Positions 8,523 through 15,883 of a stretch of 64,000 nucleotides of DNA are shown here, piece by piece. The first letter of the stretch is position 1; each line of letters opens with the position of its first letter. The notes beneath the pieces are model-generated. The model did no database searches. It saw nothing but the letters and a program-made list of their open reading frames with translations, and was not told where the DNA came from. The position numbers and the translations under genes were made by a program. Source of the stretch: Paracoccus marinus (GTDB lineage: Bacteria > Pseudomonadota > Alphaproteobacteria > Rhodobacterales > Rhodobacteraceae); contig NZ_VJYZ01000004.1 in assembly GCF_007018965.1 (NCBI RefSeq), positions 62,001-126,000 of the forward strand, in the 5' to 3' direction.

Positions 8523-9164
8523 ATGACTGACACCGACCACGACCCCGCCGGCGAAATCCGCCTTTCACGGCCAATCCTGATTCTGGTGGCCGATGGGTTC
8601 GCCGACTGGGAAATCGCGCTGCTGACCGCCGCCGCCCCCGACTATTACGGCGCCGATGTCCGCCTGTCCTCGCTTGACGGCGGCGAGGTGACGTCGATGG
8701 GCGGCCTGCGCGTCACCGGGGTTGACCGTTTTGCGCCCACCGGCACCGAGGTGGTGGTCGTCTGCGGCGGCGTCGGGTTCGAGGCCCAAGACGGGCCGCA
8801 ACTGATCGCGCGCATGGGACCGCCGCTGCGACAGGCGCGCGCAGACGGGGCCGCGATCGCCGGCATCTGCGCCGGGGTCCGGGTTCTGGCCGACGCGGGC
8901 CTTCTGGACGGCAAGCGCCACACCAGCAACAACAGCGACTGGCTGAACGCCGTTGCGCCCGGCTATGCGGGGTCTGACCTGCACGTGGACCAGCCGCAGG
9001 CGCTGCGCGACGGCGACACCGTCACCGCCCCCGGAACCGCCCCGGTCAGCTTCGCCGCCGAGGTGCTGGCCGTCGCGGGCCTGCCCGCCGCGCATGCGGA
9101 CAAGTTCCGCGGCTATCTGGGCGCCGAGCACGGGGCCCGCCGTCAGCCGGGGCCAGCCGCCTGA
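8523..9164 (+). CDS. DJ-1/PfpI family protein
   Basis: A 213-residue protein of the class I glutamine amidotransferase-like fold. The nucleophile-elbow cysteine is C116 in AGICAGVRVLA, and a conserved acidic residue, E30 in DGFADWEIA, sits where DJ-1 relatives have their Glu. The histidine after the cysteine is not obvious. The fold is shared with AraC-type sensor domains, but no DNA-binding domain is present. Chaperone, glyoxalase and peptidase roles all occur in the family, so none is assigned. ATG 8523 has GGAGG upstream, and the stop overlaps the next gene. Confidence 0.8.
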   Translation: MTDTDHDPAGEIRLSRPILILVADGFADWEIALLTAAAPDYYGADVRLSSLDGGEVTSMGGLRVTGVDRFAPTGTEVVVVCGGVGFEAQDGPQLIARMGPPLRQARADGAAIAGICAGVRVLADAGLLDGKRHTSNNSDWLNAVAPGYAGSDLHVDQPQALRDGDTVTAPGTAPVSFAAEVLAVAGLPAAHADKFRGYLGAEHGARRQPGPAA

Positions 9165-10330
9165 GCGTTGATCCGAGCGACCATCTGAGCGACCAATCCG
9201 GCAACCATCTGGCGGGACGGCCCGTCACCATCGTCGGCGCGGGGATCGGCGGGCTGACGGCGGCGCTGGCCTTGGCCCGGCGCGGGGCGCGGGTGACCGT
9301 GCTGGAACGCGCGGGCGCGCTGCGCGAGGTCGGCGCGGGCATCCAGATCAGCCCCAACGCGCTGCGCGTCCTGGACGCGCTGGGGATCGGGGACCGGATC
9401 GCCGAGGTATCGGCCCCGTCGCGCGGCGTCGAACTGCGCTCGGGCAGGACCGGCGCGCTGGTCGCCCGGATCGACTATGCCCGCCACCGTCCGGCCGCGC
9501 CCTTCCGCGTGATCCACCGCTCCCGCCTGATCGAGGCGCTCGCCCGCGCCGCGCGCGAGCTGGGCGTCGGGATCGAGCTTGGCCAGCAGGTCACCGACCT
9601 GCCCCCCGCCCCCCTGCTGATCGGCGCGGACGGGCTGCATTCGCGCGTCCGCGCGGCGCTGAACGGGGCCGAGACGCCGTTCTTCACCGGCCAGGTCGCG
9701 TGGCGGGCGCTGGTTCCGCTGGAAGCGGGCGCCGCCCCGGTGGCGCAACTGTTCATGGGCAAGGGGCGGCACCTCGTCAGCTATCCGCTGGCGGACGGGC
9801 TTCGCAACATCGTCGCGGTCGAGGAACGCAGCGGCTGGACCGCCGAAAGCTGGTCGCTGACCGACGACCCGGCCAAGCTGCGCGCGGCCTTTGCGGGCTT
9901 CGGCGGGCCGGTGCCCGGCTGGCTGGATCAGGTCCGCGACTGCGGGCTGTGGGGCCTCTTCCGGCATGAGGTCGCGCCGCGCTGGCATGACGGCACGCGC
10001 GCGATCCTCGGCGACGCGGCGCATCCGACGCTGCCGTTCCTCGCCCAGGGGGCGGCGCTTGCGATCGAGGATGCGTGGGTGCTGGCCGCGTGTCTTGACG
10101 CAAGGGCCGATCAGCGCGCGGCGCTGGAACGCTATCAGGCGCTGCGCCATTCGCGCGCGGCCCGCGTGGTCGCGGCGTCGAACGCGAACGCCCGGAACTA
10201 TCATCTGGGCGGGCCCGCACGGGTCGGGGCCCACGCGGCGCTCAGGGCCGGATCAGCCCTCGCCCCGGCGCTTCTGTTCCGCCGGGTCGCCTGGGTGTTC
10301 GACCACGACGCGACGGACCTGCGTCCCTAA
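9161..10330 (+). CDS. FAD-dependent monooxygenase (PHBH-fold), apparent CTG start
   Basis: A flavoprotein hydroxylase of the salicylate/3-hydroxybenzoate monooxygenase type. It has an N-terminal Rossmann GAGIGGLTAAL, an acidic strand end VTVLERAG, and a C-terminal FAD motif GDAAHPTLPFLAQGAALAIEDA. The Rossmann strand begins around base 9224, yet the frame has no ATG, GTG or TTG before 9272, which lies inside the domain. CTG 9161 is in frame and overlaps the upstream stop as CTGA, with GGGG 8 bases before it, so I take it as the start (389 residues). CTG 9185 and 9209 are alternatives. The substrate is unknown. Confidence 0.82.
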   Translation: MSVDPSDHLSDQSGNHLAGRPVTIVGAGIGGLTAALALARRGARVTVLERAGALREVGAGIQISPNALRVLDALGIGDRIAEVSAPSRGVELRSGRTGALVARIDYARHRPAAPFRVIHRSRLIEALARAARELGVGIELGQQVTDLPPAPLLIGADGLHSRVRAALNGAETPFFTGQVAWRALVPLEAGAAPVAQLFMGKGRHLVSYPLADGLRNIVAVEERSGWTAESWSLTDDPAKLRAAFAGFGGPVPGWLDQVRDCGLWGLFRHEVAPRWHDGTRAILGDAAHPTLPFLAQGAALAIEDAWVLAACLDARADQRAALERYQALRHSRAARVVAASNANARNYHLGGPARVGAHAALRAGSALAPALLFRRVAWVFDHDATDLRP

Positions 10331-10343
10331 GGCCACCCGTCGC

Positions 10344-11687
10344 TCAGGCCGCCCGTTCGACCGCCGCGACGATCCCGTCCACGACCTCGCGCAGCGTCGC
10401 CTCGTCCTCGGCCTCGGCCATGACGCGGATCAGGGGTTCGGTGCCGGACTTGCGGATCAGGACCCGGCCGCTGCCGGCAAGCCGGACTTCGGCCGCCGCG
10501 ATCTCGGCCCGCACGGCGTCGGTGGACAGCGGGTCCGCGCCCGCGCCGTAGCGCACGTTCTTGAGAAGCTGCGGCACCGGCGTGAACTGGCGCACCAGCT
10601 CGCTGGCCGGGCGGCCCGTGTCGGCCATGGCCGCCAGGAACTGCAGACCCGCGATGAGCCCGTCGCCGGTGGTGGCATAGTCGGTCATCACGATGTGGCC
10701 CGACTGCTCGCCGCCCAGGTTGAAGCCCTGCCCGCGCATCCGCTCGACCACGTAGCGGTCGCCGACCGCCGTGCGTTCCAGCCGCAGCCCGCGCTCGCCC
10801 AGATAGCGTTCCAGCCCCAGGTTCGACATCACGGTCGCGACCAGAGCGCCGCCGCGCAGCCGCCCCTCGGACGCCCAGCGGCCCGCCAGCAGCGCCATGA
10901 TCTGGTCGCCATCGGCGACCGCGCCGGTCTCGTCCACGATCATCACCCGATCGGCGTCGCCGTCGAGGCTGATCCCCAGATGCGCCCCGTTCGCCCGCAC
11001 CGCGGCCGCGCAGGCATCGGGATAGGTCGAGCCGACACCGTCGTTGATGTTGGTCCCGTCGGGGTCCACGCCCAGCGGGATCACCTCGGCCCCAAGCTCC
11101 CACAGCACGTCGGGCGCGGCGCGGTAGGCGGCGCCGTTGGCGCAGTCGATCACGACCTTGAGGCCGTCGAGCCGCTGCCCCTGCGGGAAGGTGGTCTTGG
11201 CGTATTCGACATAGCGGCCGCGGCCGTCGTCGATCCGGCGCGCGCGGCCGATGTTTCCGGGCGCGGCCAGCACCGGATCGGCAAAGGCCATCGCCTCGAT
11301 CTCGGCCTCGGCATCGTCCGACAGCTTGAAGCCGTCGGGGCCGAAGAACTTGATGCCGTTATCCTCGGCCGGATTGTGGCTGGCCGAGATCATGATGCCC
11401 AGATCCGCCCGCATCGACCGGGTCAGGAACCCGACCGCAGGCGTCGGCACCGGCCCTAGCAGAAGGACGTTCATTCCGGTGCTGGTCAGCCCGGCGGTCA
11501 GCGCGTTTTCCAGCATGTAGCCCGACAGCCGCGTGTCCTTGCCGATCACCACCCGGTGCCCGTTGGTCCCGTCGCGGCGGAAATATCGCCCGGCGGCGGC
11601 GCCCAGGCGCAGCGCCATCTCGGCCGTCATCGGATGGGTGTTGGCGCGGCCACGCACGCCGTCGGTCCCGAACAGTTTTCGTGTCAT
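10344..11687 (-). CDS. glmM: Phosphoglucosamine mutase GlmM
   Basis: Interconverts glucosamine-6-phosphate and glucosamine-1-phosphate for UDP-GlcNAc, peptidoglycan and lipid A synthesis. At 447 residues it has the usual length. The N-terminus FGTDGVRG, the phosphoserine loop ISASHNP with S103, the metal loop DGDADR near 243 and the phosphate-binding [12 protein letters not shown] near the C-terminus are all present. Its ATG overlaps the folP stop (ATGA), giving a folB-folP-glmM operon. Confidence 0.96.
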   Translation of the reverse strand: MTRKLFGTDGVRGRANTHPMTAEMALRLGAAAGRYFRRDGTNGHRVVIGKDTRLSGYMLENALTAGLTSTGMNVLLLGPVPTPAVGFLTRSMRADLGIMISASHNPAEDNGIKFFGPDGFKLSDDAEAEIEAMAFADPVLAAPGNIGRARRIDDGRGRYVEYAKTTFPQGQRLDGLKVVIDCANGAAYRAAPDVLWELGAEVIPLGVDPDGTNINDGVGSTYPDACAAAVRANGAHLGISLDGDADRVMIVDETGAVADGDQIMALLAGRWASEGRLRGGALVATVMSNLGLERYLGERGLRLERTAVGDRYVVERMRGQGFNLGGEQSGHIVMTDYATTGDGLIAGLQFLAAMADTGRPASELVRQFTPVPQLLKNVRYGAGADPLSTDAVRAEIAAAEVRLAGSGRVLIRKSGTEPLIRVMAEAEDEATLREVVDGIVAAVERAA

Positions 11688-12694
11688 CGCTCTGCCCTCG
11701 TGTCCTCGTCAAAGATCGCGCGCCACAGGGCGAGGCCCTGCCGCGCGCCCGCCACGTCGTGGACGCGGTGGATCTGGATGCCCTGTGCCACCGCCGCGAG
11801 CGTCAGCGCAAGCGTGCCGGGATCGCGGGCGTCAGGCGGCACCGCCGCGTCGGTTCCTCCAATCGCGCCGATGAAGCGCTTGCGCGACAGGCCCAGCAGC
11901 ACCCCGCAGCCCAGGCCGTGATAGACCGAGATCCGGCGCAGGATCGCCAGGTTGTGCGCCTGCGTCTTGCCGAAGCCGATGCCCGGATCGACGACGATCC
12001 GGTCGCGCGGGATGCCCGCCGCGACGGCGCGGGCGATGCGCGCGGCGAGCGCGTCAAAGACGTCCAGCAGCACGTCGCCATAGCGCGGGTCGTCCTGCAT
12101 GGTCGCGGGCAGGCCCTGCGCGTGCATCAGGCAGATCGCGGCGCCCGAGCGCGCGACCTCGGCCGCCATGCCGGGATCGAAGTCGAGGCCCGAGACGTCG
12201 TTGACGAACCCCGCGCCTGCCGCGACGGCCGCGCGCGCCACATCTGCCTTGCGGGTGTCCACGCTGCGACGCGTGCCGGGCAGCCCCTCGATCACCGGGA
12301 CGACGCGCGCGATCTCGGCCGCGACGCCGACCTCGGCCGCGCCGGGACGGGTGGATTCGCCGCCGATGTCGATCAGGTCTGCGCCTGCACGGGCCAGCGC
12401 CCGGCCGTGGGCGATGGCGGCGGGCGCGGTGTCGTGGCGGCCGCCGTCGGAAAAGCTGTCGGGGGTGACGTTGACGATCCCCATCAGCCGGGGCCGGTCC
12501 AGCGCAAGGCCCAGCAGCGGCGCGCAGGGCGCGGTCAGCGCGGCCATGACGTCGTCCGGTGCCTCGTCCACGATCCGCGGCGGGGCGTCGCGGGCCAGGA
12601 GTTCGAGGCGGGAGAACCGCGTCCACCCGCCAGCGAGCGGCCAGCGGCCGCCCTGTGGGTCGGGGATCGGGCGATAATAGGCGCGCTGGGTCAT
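11684..12694 (-). CDS. folP: Dihydropteroate synthase FolP
   Basis: Condenses p-aminobenzoate with dihydropterin pyrophosphate in folate synthesis and is the sulfonamide target. It has 336 residues. The TIM-barrel starts at [16 protein letters not shown] (70-85), with the pterin-phosphate loop [11 protein letters not shown] and later [13 protein letters not shown]. About 65 residues precede the first signature, longer than in E. coli FolP, without an obvious domain. folB lies 55 bases upstream, and glmM overlaps by four bases downstream. Confidence 0.95.
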   Translation of the reverse strand: MTQRAYYRPIPDPQGGRWPLAGGWTRFSRLELLARDAPPRIVDEAPDDVMAALTAPCAPLLGLALDRPRLMGIVNVTPDSFSDGGRHDTAPAAIAHGRALARAGADLIDIGGESTRPGAAEVGVAAEIARVVPVIEGLPGTRRSVDTRKADVARAAVAAGAGFVNDVSGLDFDPGMAAEVARSGAAICLMHAQGLPATMQDDPRYGDVLLDVFDALAARIARAVAAGIPRDRIVVDPGIGFGKTQAHNLAILRRISVYHGLGCGVLLGLSRKRFIGAIGGTDAAVPPDARDPGTLALTLAAVAQGIQIHRVHDVAGARQGLALWRAIFDEDTRAER

Positions 12695-12749
12695 GGTCGG
12701 GCCGGCATGTCGGCGGCACCTTCTGCCCCGGCGGGGCGCAAGGCAAGCG

Positions 12750-13562
12750 TCACGCGCCGTGCCGGCGGACGGGGATGCGGAAATCTGCCGGGATCGCCGC
12801 CGCCCGGCCCGGCGCCTCCGTCAGGTCGAGCCGCGCGGCCTGCAGCTTGTCGGCAAGCCACAGCGCCAGCGCCAGCGGATCGGCGGGCAGGCCGGGGTCG
12901 TCGGCCACCAGCCGCGCGGGCGCCCAGACGACCGCGCGGCGTTCGGCCACGGCCCAGTCAAGCTCGGTCCGGCTGTCCGCGACGGTGATCCCCAGCGGCC
13001 CGGCCAGCGTCCACGCCGCCTGGTCCAGCGCCAGCAGCGCCACCCGCCGCGCGTCGCCGCCCGGCGGCAAGGGCAGCCCCGGCGCGTCGGGGACGATCAC
13101 GACCGCGCCCTGCCCGGTCCCGACGTTCGAAGCATCCGGCCGCGCGCCATCCAGCCGCAGCACGATCACCGGCCCCGGCGACCCGGCCCGGTCCGCGACC
13201 GCCACCTCGCCCGCGCGCCGGACGATGGTGACGCCAAGCGCGCCCGGCACCCGGTCAAGCTTTTCGACCGATACCTCGACCCGCGCGGCGGCCGGATGCG
13301 CCAGCACCTCGGCCGCGATGCGTTCCGCCAGCGTCTCCAGCAGGTCGTAGCGGCGATCGGCAAGCCCTGCGGCCACCGCGCCGGTCAGCACGTCGTAGCT
13401 GAGGATCCGGTCCACCTGATCGCCGCTGCCGCCGACGGGCGCGGCGAGATCCGCCGTCACGTTGAAGCGCAGGCGCTGGGTCACGCCGCGCTCGGTCTGG
13501 AAGGCGCCGATCTCGGTCAGGGCGACGTGATCGCGCAGGTGGATGCGGTCGGGCTGGTCCAT
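12750..13562 (-). CDS. folB: Dihydroneopterin aldolase FolB with long C-terminal extension
   Basis: The N-terminal 115 residues are FolB, which releases glycolaldehyde from dihydroneopterin. E24 (FQTERG), Y56 (LSYDVL), the ETLAERIA helix (76-83) and the catalytic lysine K101 in VEKLDRVPGA are all in place. FolB is normally about 120 residues, but this protein has 270. Residues about 121-270 form an extra Ala/Pro/Asp-rich part I do not recognise. I use ATG 13562 (MDQPDRIHL), which has GAGGGGG upstream. The frame is open further upstream. It is the first gene of folB-folP-glmM. Confidence 0.88.
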   Translation of the reverse strand: MDQPDRIHLRDHVALTEIGAFQTERGVTQRLRFNVTADLAAPVGGSGDQVDRILSYDVLTGAVAAGLADRRYDLLETLAERIAAEVLAHPAAARVEVSVEKLDRVPGALGVTIVRRAGEVAVADRAGSPGPVIVLRLDGARPDASNVGTGQGAVVIVPDAPGLPLPPGGDARRVALLALDQAAWTLAGPLGITVADSRTELDWAVAERRAVVWAPARLVADDPGLPADPLALALWLADKLQAARLDLTEAPGRAAAIPADFRIPVRRHGA

Positions 13563-13639
13563 CGCCCCCTCATGGAAAACAAACCGCGGCTTCGCAAGGC
13601 CCATGGCGCGTGGGACTGACGGGGGGTCGAAACGATAAC

Positions 13640-13661
13640 GGCCCCGCAACGATGCGGGGCC
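13640..13661 (-). terminator. Terminator-like hairpin after the SleB-type hydrolase
   Basis: GGCCCCGC, the 6-base loop AACGAT and GCGGGGCC form a perfect 8-bp stem about 45 bases beyond the hydrolase stop. On the minus strand it is followed by a mixed T-containing stretch and not a clean T run, so it is a weak intrinsic terminator or an mRNA end-stabiliser. Confidence 0.5.
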
Positions 13662-13704
13662 GGAAAGGCATGGGCGCGCGGACCGGATGGCCCTCGGTGC
13701 GCCC

Positions 13705-14379
13705 TCAGTTCGACGCCACGCGGCGGCCGCCCTGGCGGTAGAAGACGTGCGCGCCGATCTTCGTGGTGCGGGTGAACCGCTTGGACCACGACGGGCGGAC
13801 CTTGGTGGTGTGGAAATAGGTCGCGCCGTCGGTCAGCGCGCGGGGGGCACCCGACAGCGCTTCCTGCGCCACGCGCTGCGCGGTGGTGAAGGCCGCGCCC
13901 TTGCGCATCTTGCCCACGTTGCCGCGATAGCTGAACTGCCCGCTCTGGTTCACGACGCCGCAGACCGATTTCGGAAAGCGCGGGTCGTCCACGCGGTTCA
14001 TGATGACCTCGGCCACGGCCTTCTGGCCCGACAGCGGCTCGCCGCGCGATTCGAAATAGACCGCCTCGGTTAGGCATTCGAGGGCGGCGTGGTCCGTCGC
14101 CTTGGCCGTCTTCTTGCCCGCCGCGTTCTTGCCGGCGGTGGCCGCCGCGCCCTGGCCCGACACGGTTGCGGTGGCGCGCGTCTTGATGATCCGCTCGGGG
14201 CCGCCGGTGACCGCCCGGTTCTGGTTCAGCCGCTCGGCGTTGCGGCTTTGGAACTGCGCGACGCGCGCCTGGTAGGAGGCGGAGTCGCCCGGTTCGGCCA
14301 CGGCCGGGGCGGAAAACAGGGGAACGGTCACAACTGCACACACACAAAGGCGCGCCAGCCACGAAGCAGATTGAGGCAT
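13705..14379 (-). CDS. Secreted cell wall hydrolase, SleB/Hydrolase_2 family
   Basis: A 224-residue exported protein. The signal peptide (about 1-28) ends in APAVA. After a low-complexity linker rich in Ala, Thr and Lys (about 35-95), the Hydrolase_2 domain begins at LECLTEAVYFESRGEP, with the likely catalytic glutamate in YFES, then AVAEVIMNRV and FPKSVCGVVNQ. SleB-like enzymes cut peptidoglycan, and in alphaproteobacteria they act in wall remodelling since no spore is made. ATG 14379 has AGGAACACC upstream. A GTG at 14400 is in frame but less likely. Confidence 0.88.
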   Translation of the reverse strand: MPQSASWLARLCVCAVVTVPLFSAPAVAEPGDSASYQARVAQFQSRNAERLNQNRAVTGGPERIIKTRATATVSGQGAAATAGKNAAGKKTAKATDHAALECLTEAVYFESRGEPLSGQKAVAEVIMNRVDDPRFPKSVCGVVNQSGQFSYRGNVGKMRKGAAFTTAQRVAQEALSGAPRALTDGATYFHTTKVRPSWSKRFTRTTKIGAHVFYRQGGRRVASN

Positions 14380-14735
14380 GGTGTTCCTGTAAACTGACAC
14401 CCGGCGTGGCCGGGCAGATGCAGGCTGGATGCGGAACCGGGACCGGAGCCGCCAGTCGCATGGGCGTGAGCGGCCGTGTTTGTCATGAATCCGCCACTTT
14501 CCGGCAGGAACCCGCCGAACGGAGTCGGGCGTTTCGGCGGCATCCGGCCCGAACGCGGCTGCTCGGCGTAGGTGGCCTGCCCGTCAAAACGCGAAATACT
14601 CGCAGCTACGAGACAGATTCGCGCCGCCGCTGTCAGGCAATCTTCACCGCGGCGTCACGCCGTGGTCGCGCGCAAAACTCATGCAGCACCGCACCGGGCG
14701 AACCCGGCCCTGCCTTCACCCGAAAGGACATCACG
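14380..14735. other. Intergenic region before the broken GDPD gene
   Basis: About 355 bases separate the divergent hydrolase and GDPD genes. No ORF with family similarity and no tRNA-like fold was found. CTGTC at 14630-14634 is followed at 11-base steps by TCTTC (14641) and GCGTC (14652), a poor PHO-box-like pattern. The remainder is GC-rich with short unconvincing palindromes. Confidence 0.4.
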
Positions 14736-15805
14736 GTGCCCAAGTCGATCCGAGCGGCCGTTGTTTCCATCGCCGCCACCATCGTCGCCGTCGCCACCAC
14801 GACGTCTGCCGCGCTGGCCCAGGACACGGCGCAAGTCCCGACCCCGCCCACATCCACCGCGCCCGCGACGCGGGTGGACGAGATCGTCGAGCGCTTCGTC
14901 AACGCCAACGCCAACCGCGACCATGTCATGGTCGTGGCGCATCGCGGCAGCTGGTGGGACGATGGCAAGATCGTGCTGGCGGAAAACTCGATCTCCGCCA
15001 TCGACCGCGCGGTAGGGATCGGTGCGGAAATGGTCGAACTGGACGTGCAGAAGACCTCGGACGGCGCCTACGTGATCCTGCACGACAAGACGCTCGACCG
15101 CACCACGACGTGCCGGGGCACGGTCGCGGAAACCACCCTCGACGCGGTGCGGGCCTGCCATCTCGTCATCGAGGGCACGGGCGAAGAGACCGCCGAGGTG
15201 GTCCCCACGCTGGAGGAGGCGTTCAAGGCCATCGACGGCCGCATCCTGATGAACGTCGACATCAAGCTGGGCGTCGAGGAACTGGCCAACGTCATGCGGA
15301 TCGCCGCCGACATGGGCGTGCCGACCAGCTGGTCATCAAGAACGGCACCGGCACCCCCGACGAGATCGAGGCCGCGCGCGCAACGCTTCGGGCGATCGGC
15401 GCGCCGGTCCTGTTCATGCCGATCCTCGACGACCGCAAGATCACCAAGCTGGCCGACCTCGCCGCGGCCTACGACGCCTTTTCGCCCGAGGCGGTCGAGG
15501 TCCTGAACCGGTGGGAGCCGGGCACGCCGATGACCGTGGACGGCGGGCTGAACTTCACGCCGGAAGCCAGGGCCCTGGCCTACGCCAACGACACGCATCT
15601 GTGGATCAACGTGCTGTTCCAGGGCGGCGACGCGAACATCTCGGGCGGGCGGGGCGACCCCATCGCCGTGGGTCCGGGCCTGACCGAGGAAGGCTGGGGC
15701 TACTGGGTCGAGAACGGCGCCACGATCTTCCAGACCGACGAGCCGGAGGCGCTGATCACCTATCTGGACGCCAAGGGGTATCGCAAGCCCTACGCGAACG
15801 ACTGA
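14736..15805 (+). pseudogene. Glycerophosphodiester phosphodiesterase, interrupted by a frameshift
   Basis: An exported GDPD-family enzyme that would release sn-glycerol-3-phosphate from glycerophosphodiesters. GTG 14736 has GAAAGGA upstream and begins a signal peptide ending in SAALA. The first half carries the active-site VVAHRGSWWDDG, LAENSISAIDRA and MVELDVQKTSDG...LHDKTLDRTT. At about 15318-15321 the frame breaks. The second half (QLVIKNGTG through KPYAND) continues in the next frame to the TGA at 15805. Adding one base at GTGCC (for example GTGGCC) restores one 356-residue product. It is either a real 1-bp deletion or a sequencing error. An intact relative lies at 57178. Confidence 0.85.
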
Positions 15806-15826
15806 GCGGGCCAAGGCGATGACGGT

Positions 15827-15849
15827 GGGGCCGCGCGTGCGGCCCCTTT
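15827..15849 (+). terminator. Intrinsic terminator after the GDPD gene
   Basis: GGGGCCGC (15827-15834), loop GCGT and GCGGCCCC (15839-15846) form a perfect 8-bp stem followed by TTT. It lies between the GDPD stop and the convergent PPDK-like gene. Confidence 0.65.
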
Positions 15850-15883
15850 CCCCGTCCGGTCGTGCCCGCTGGATTGTCCCGCC

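Noticed and set aside
9272..10330. FAD monooxygenase starting at TTG 9272
   Set aside because: This start would remove the GxGxxG nucleotide motif that begins upstream, so an earlier start is needed.
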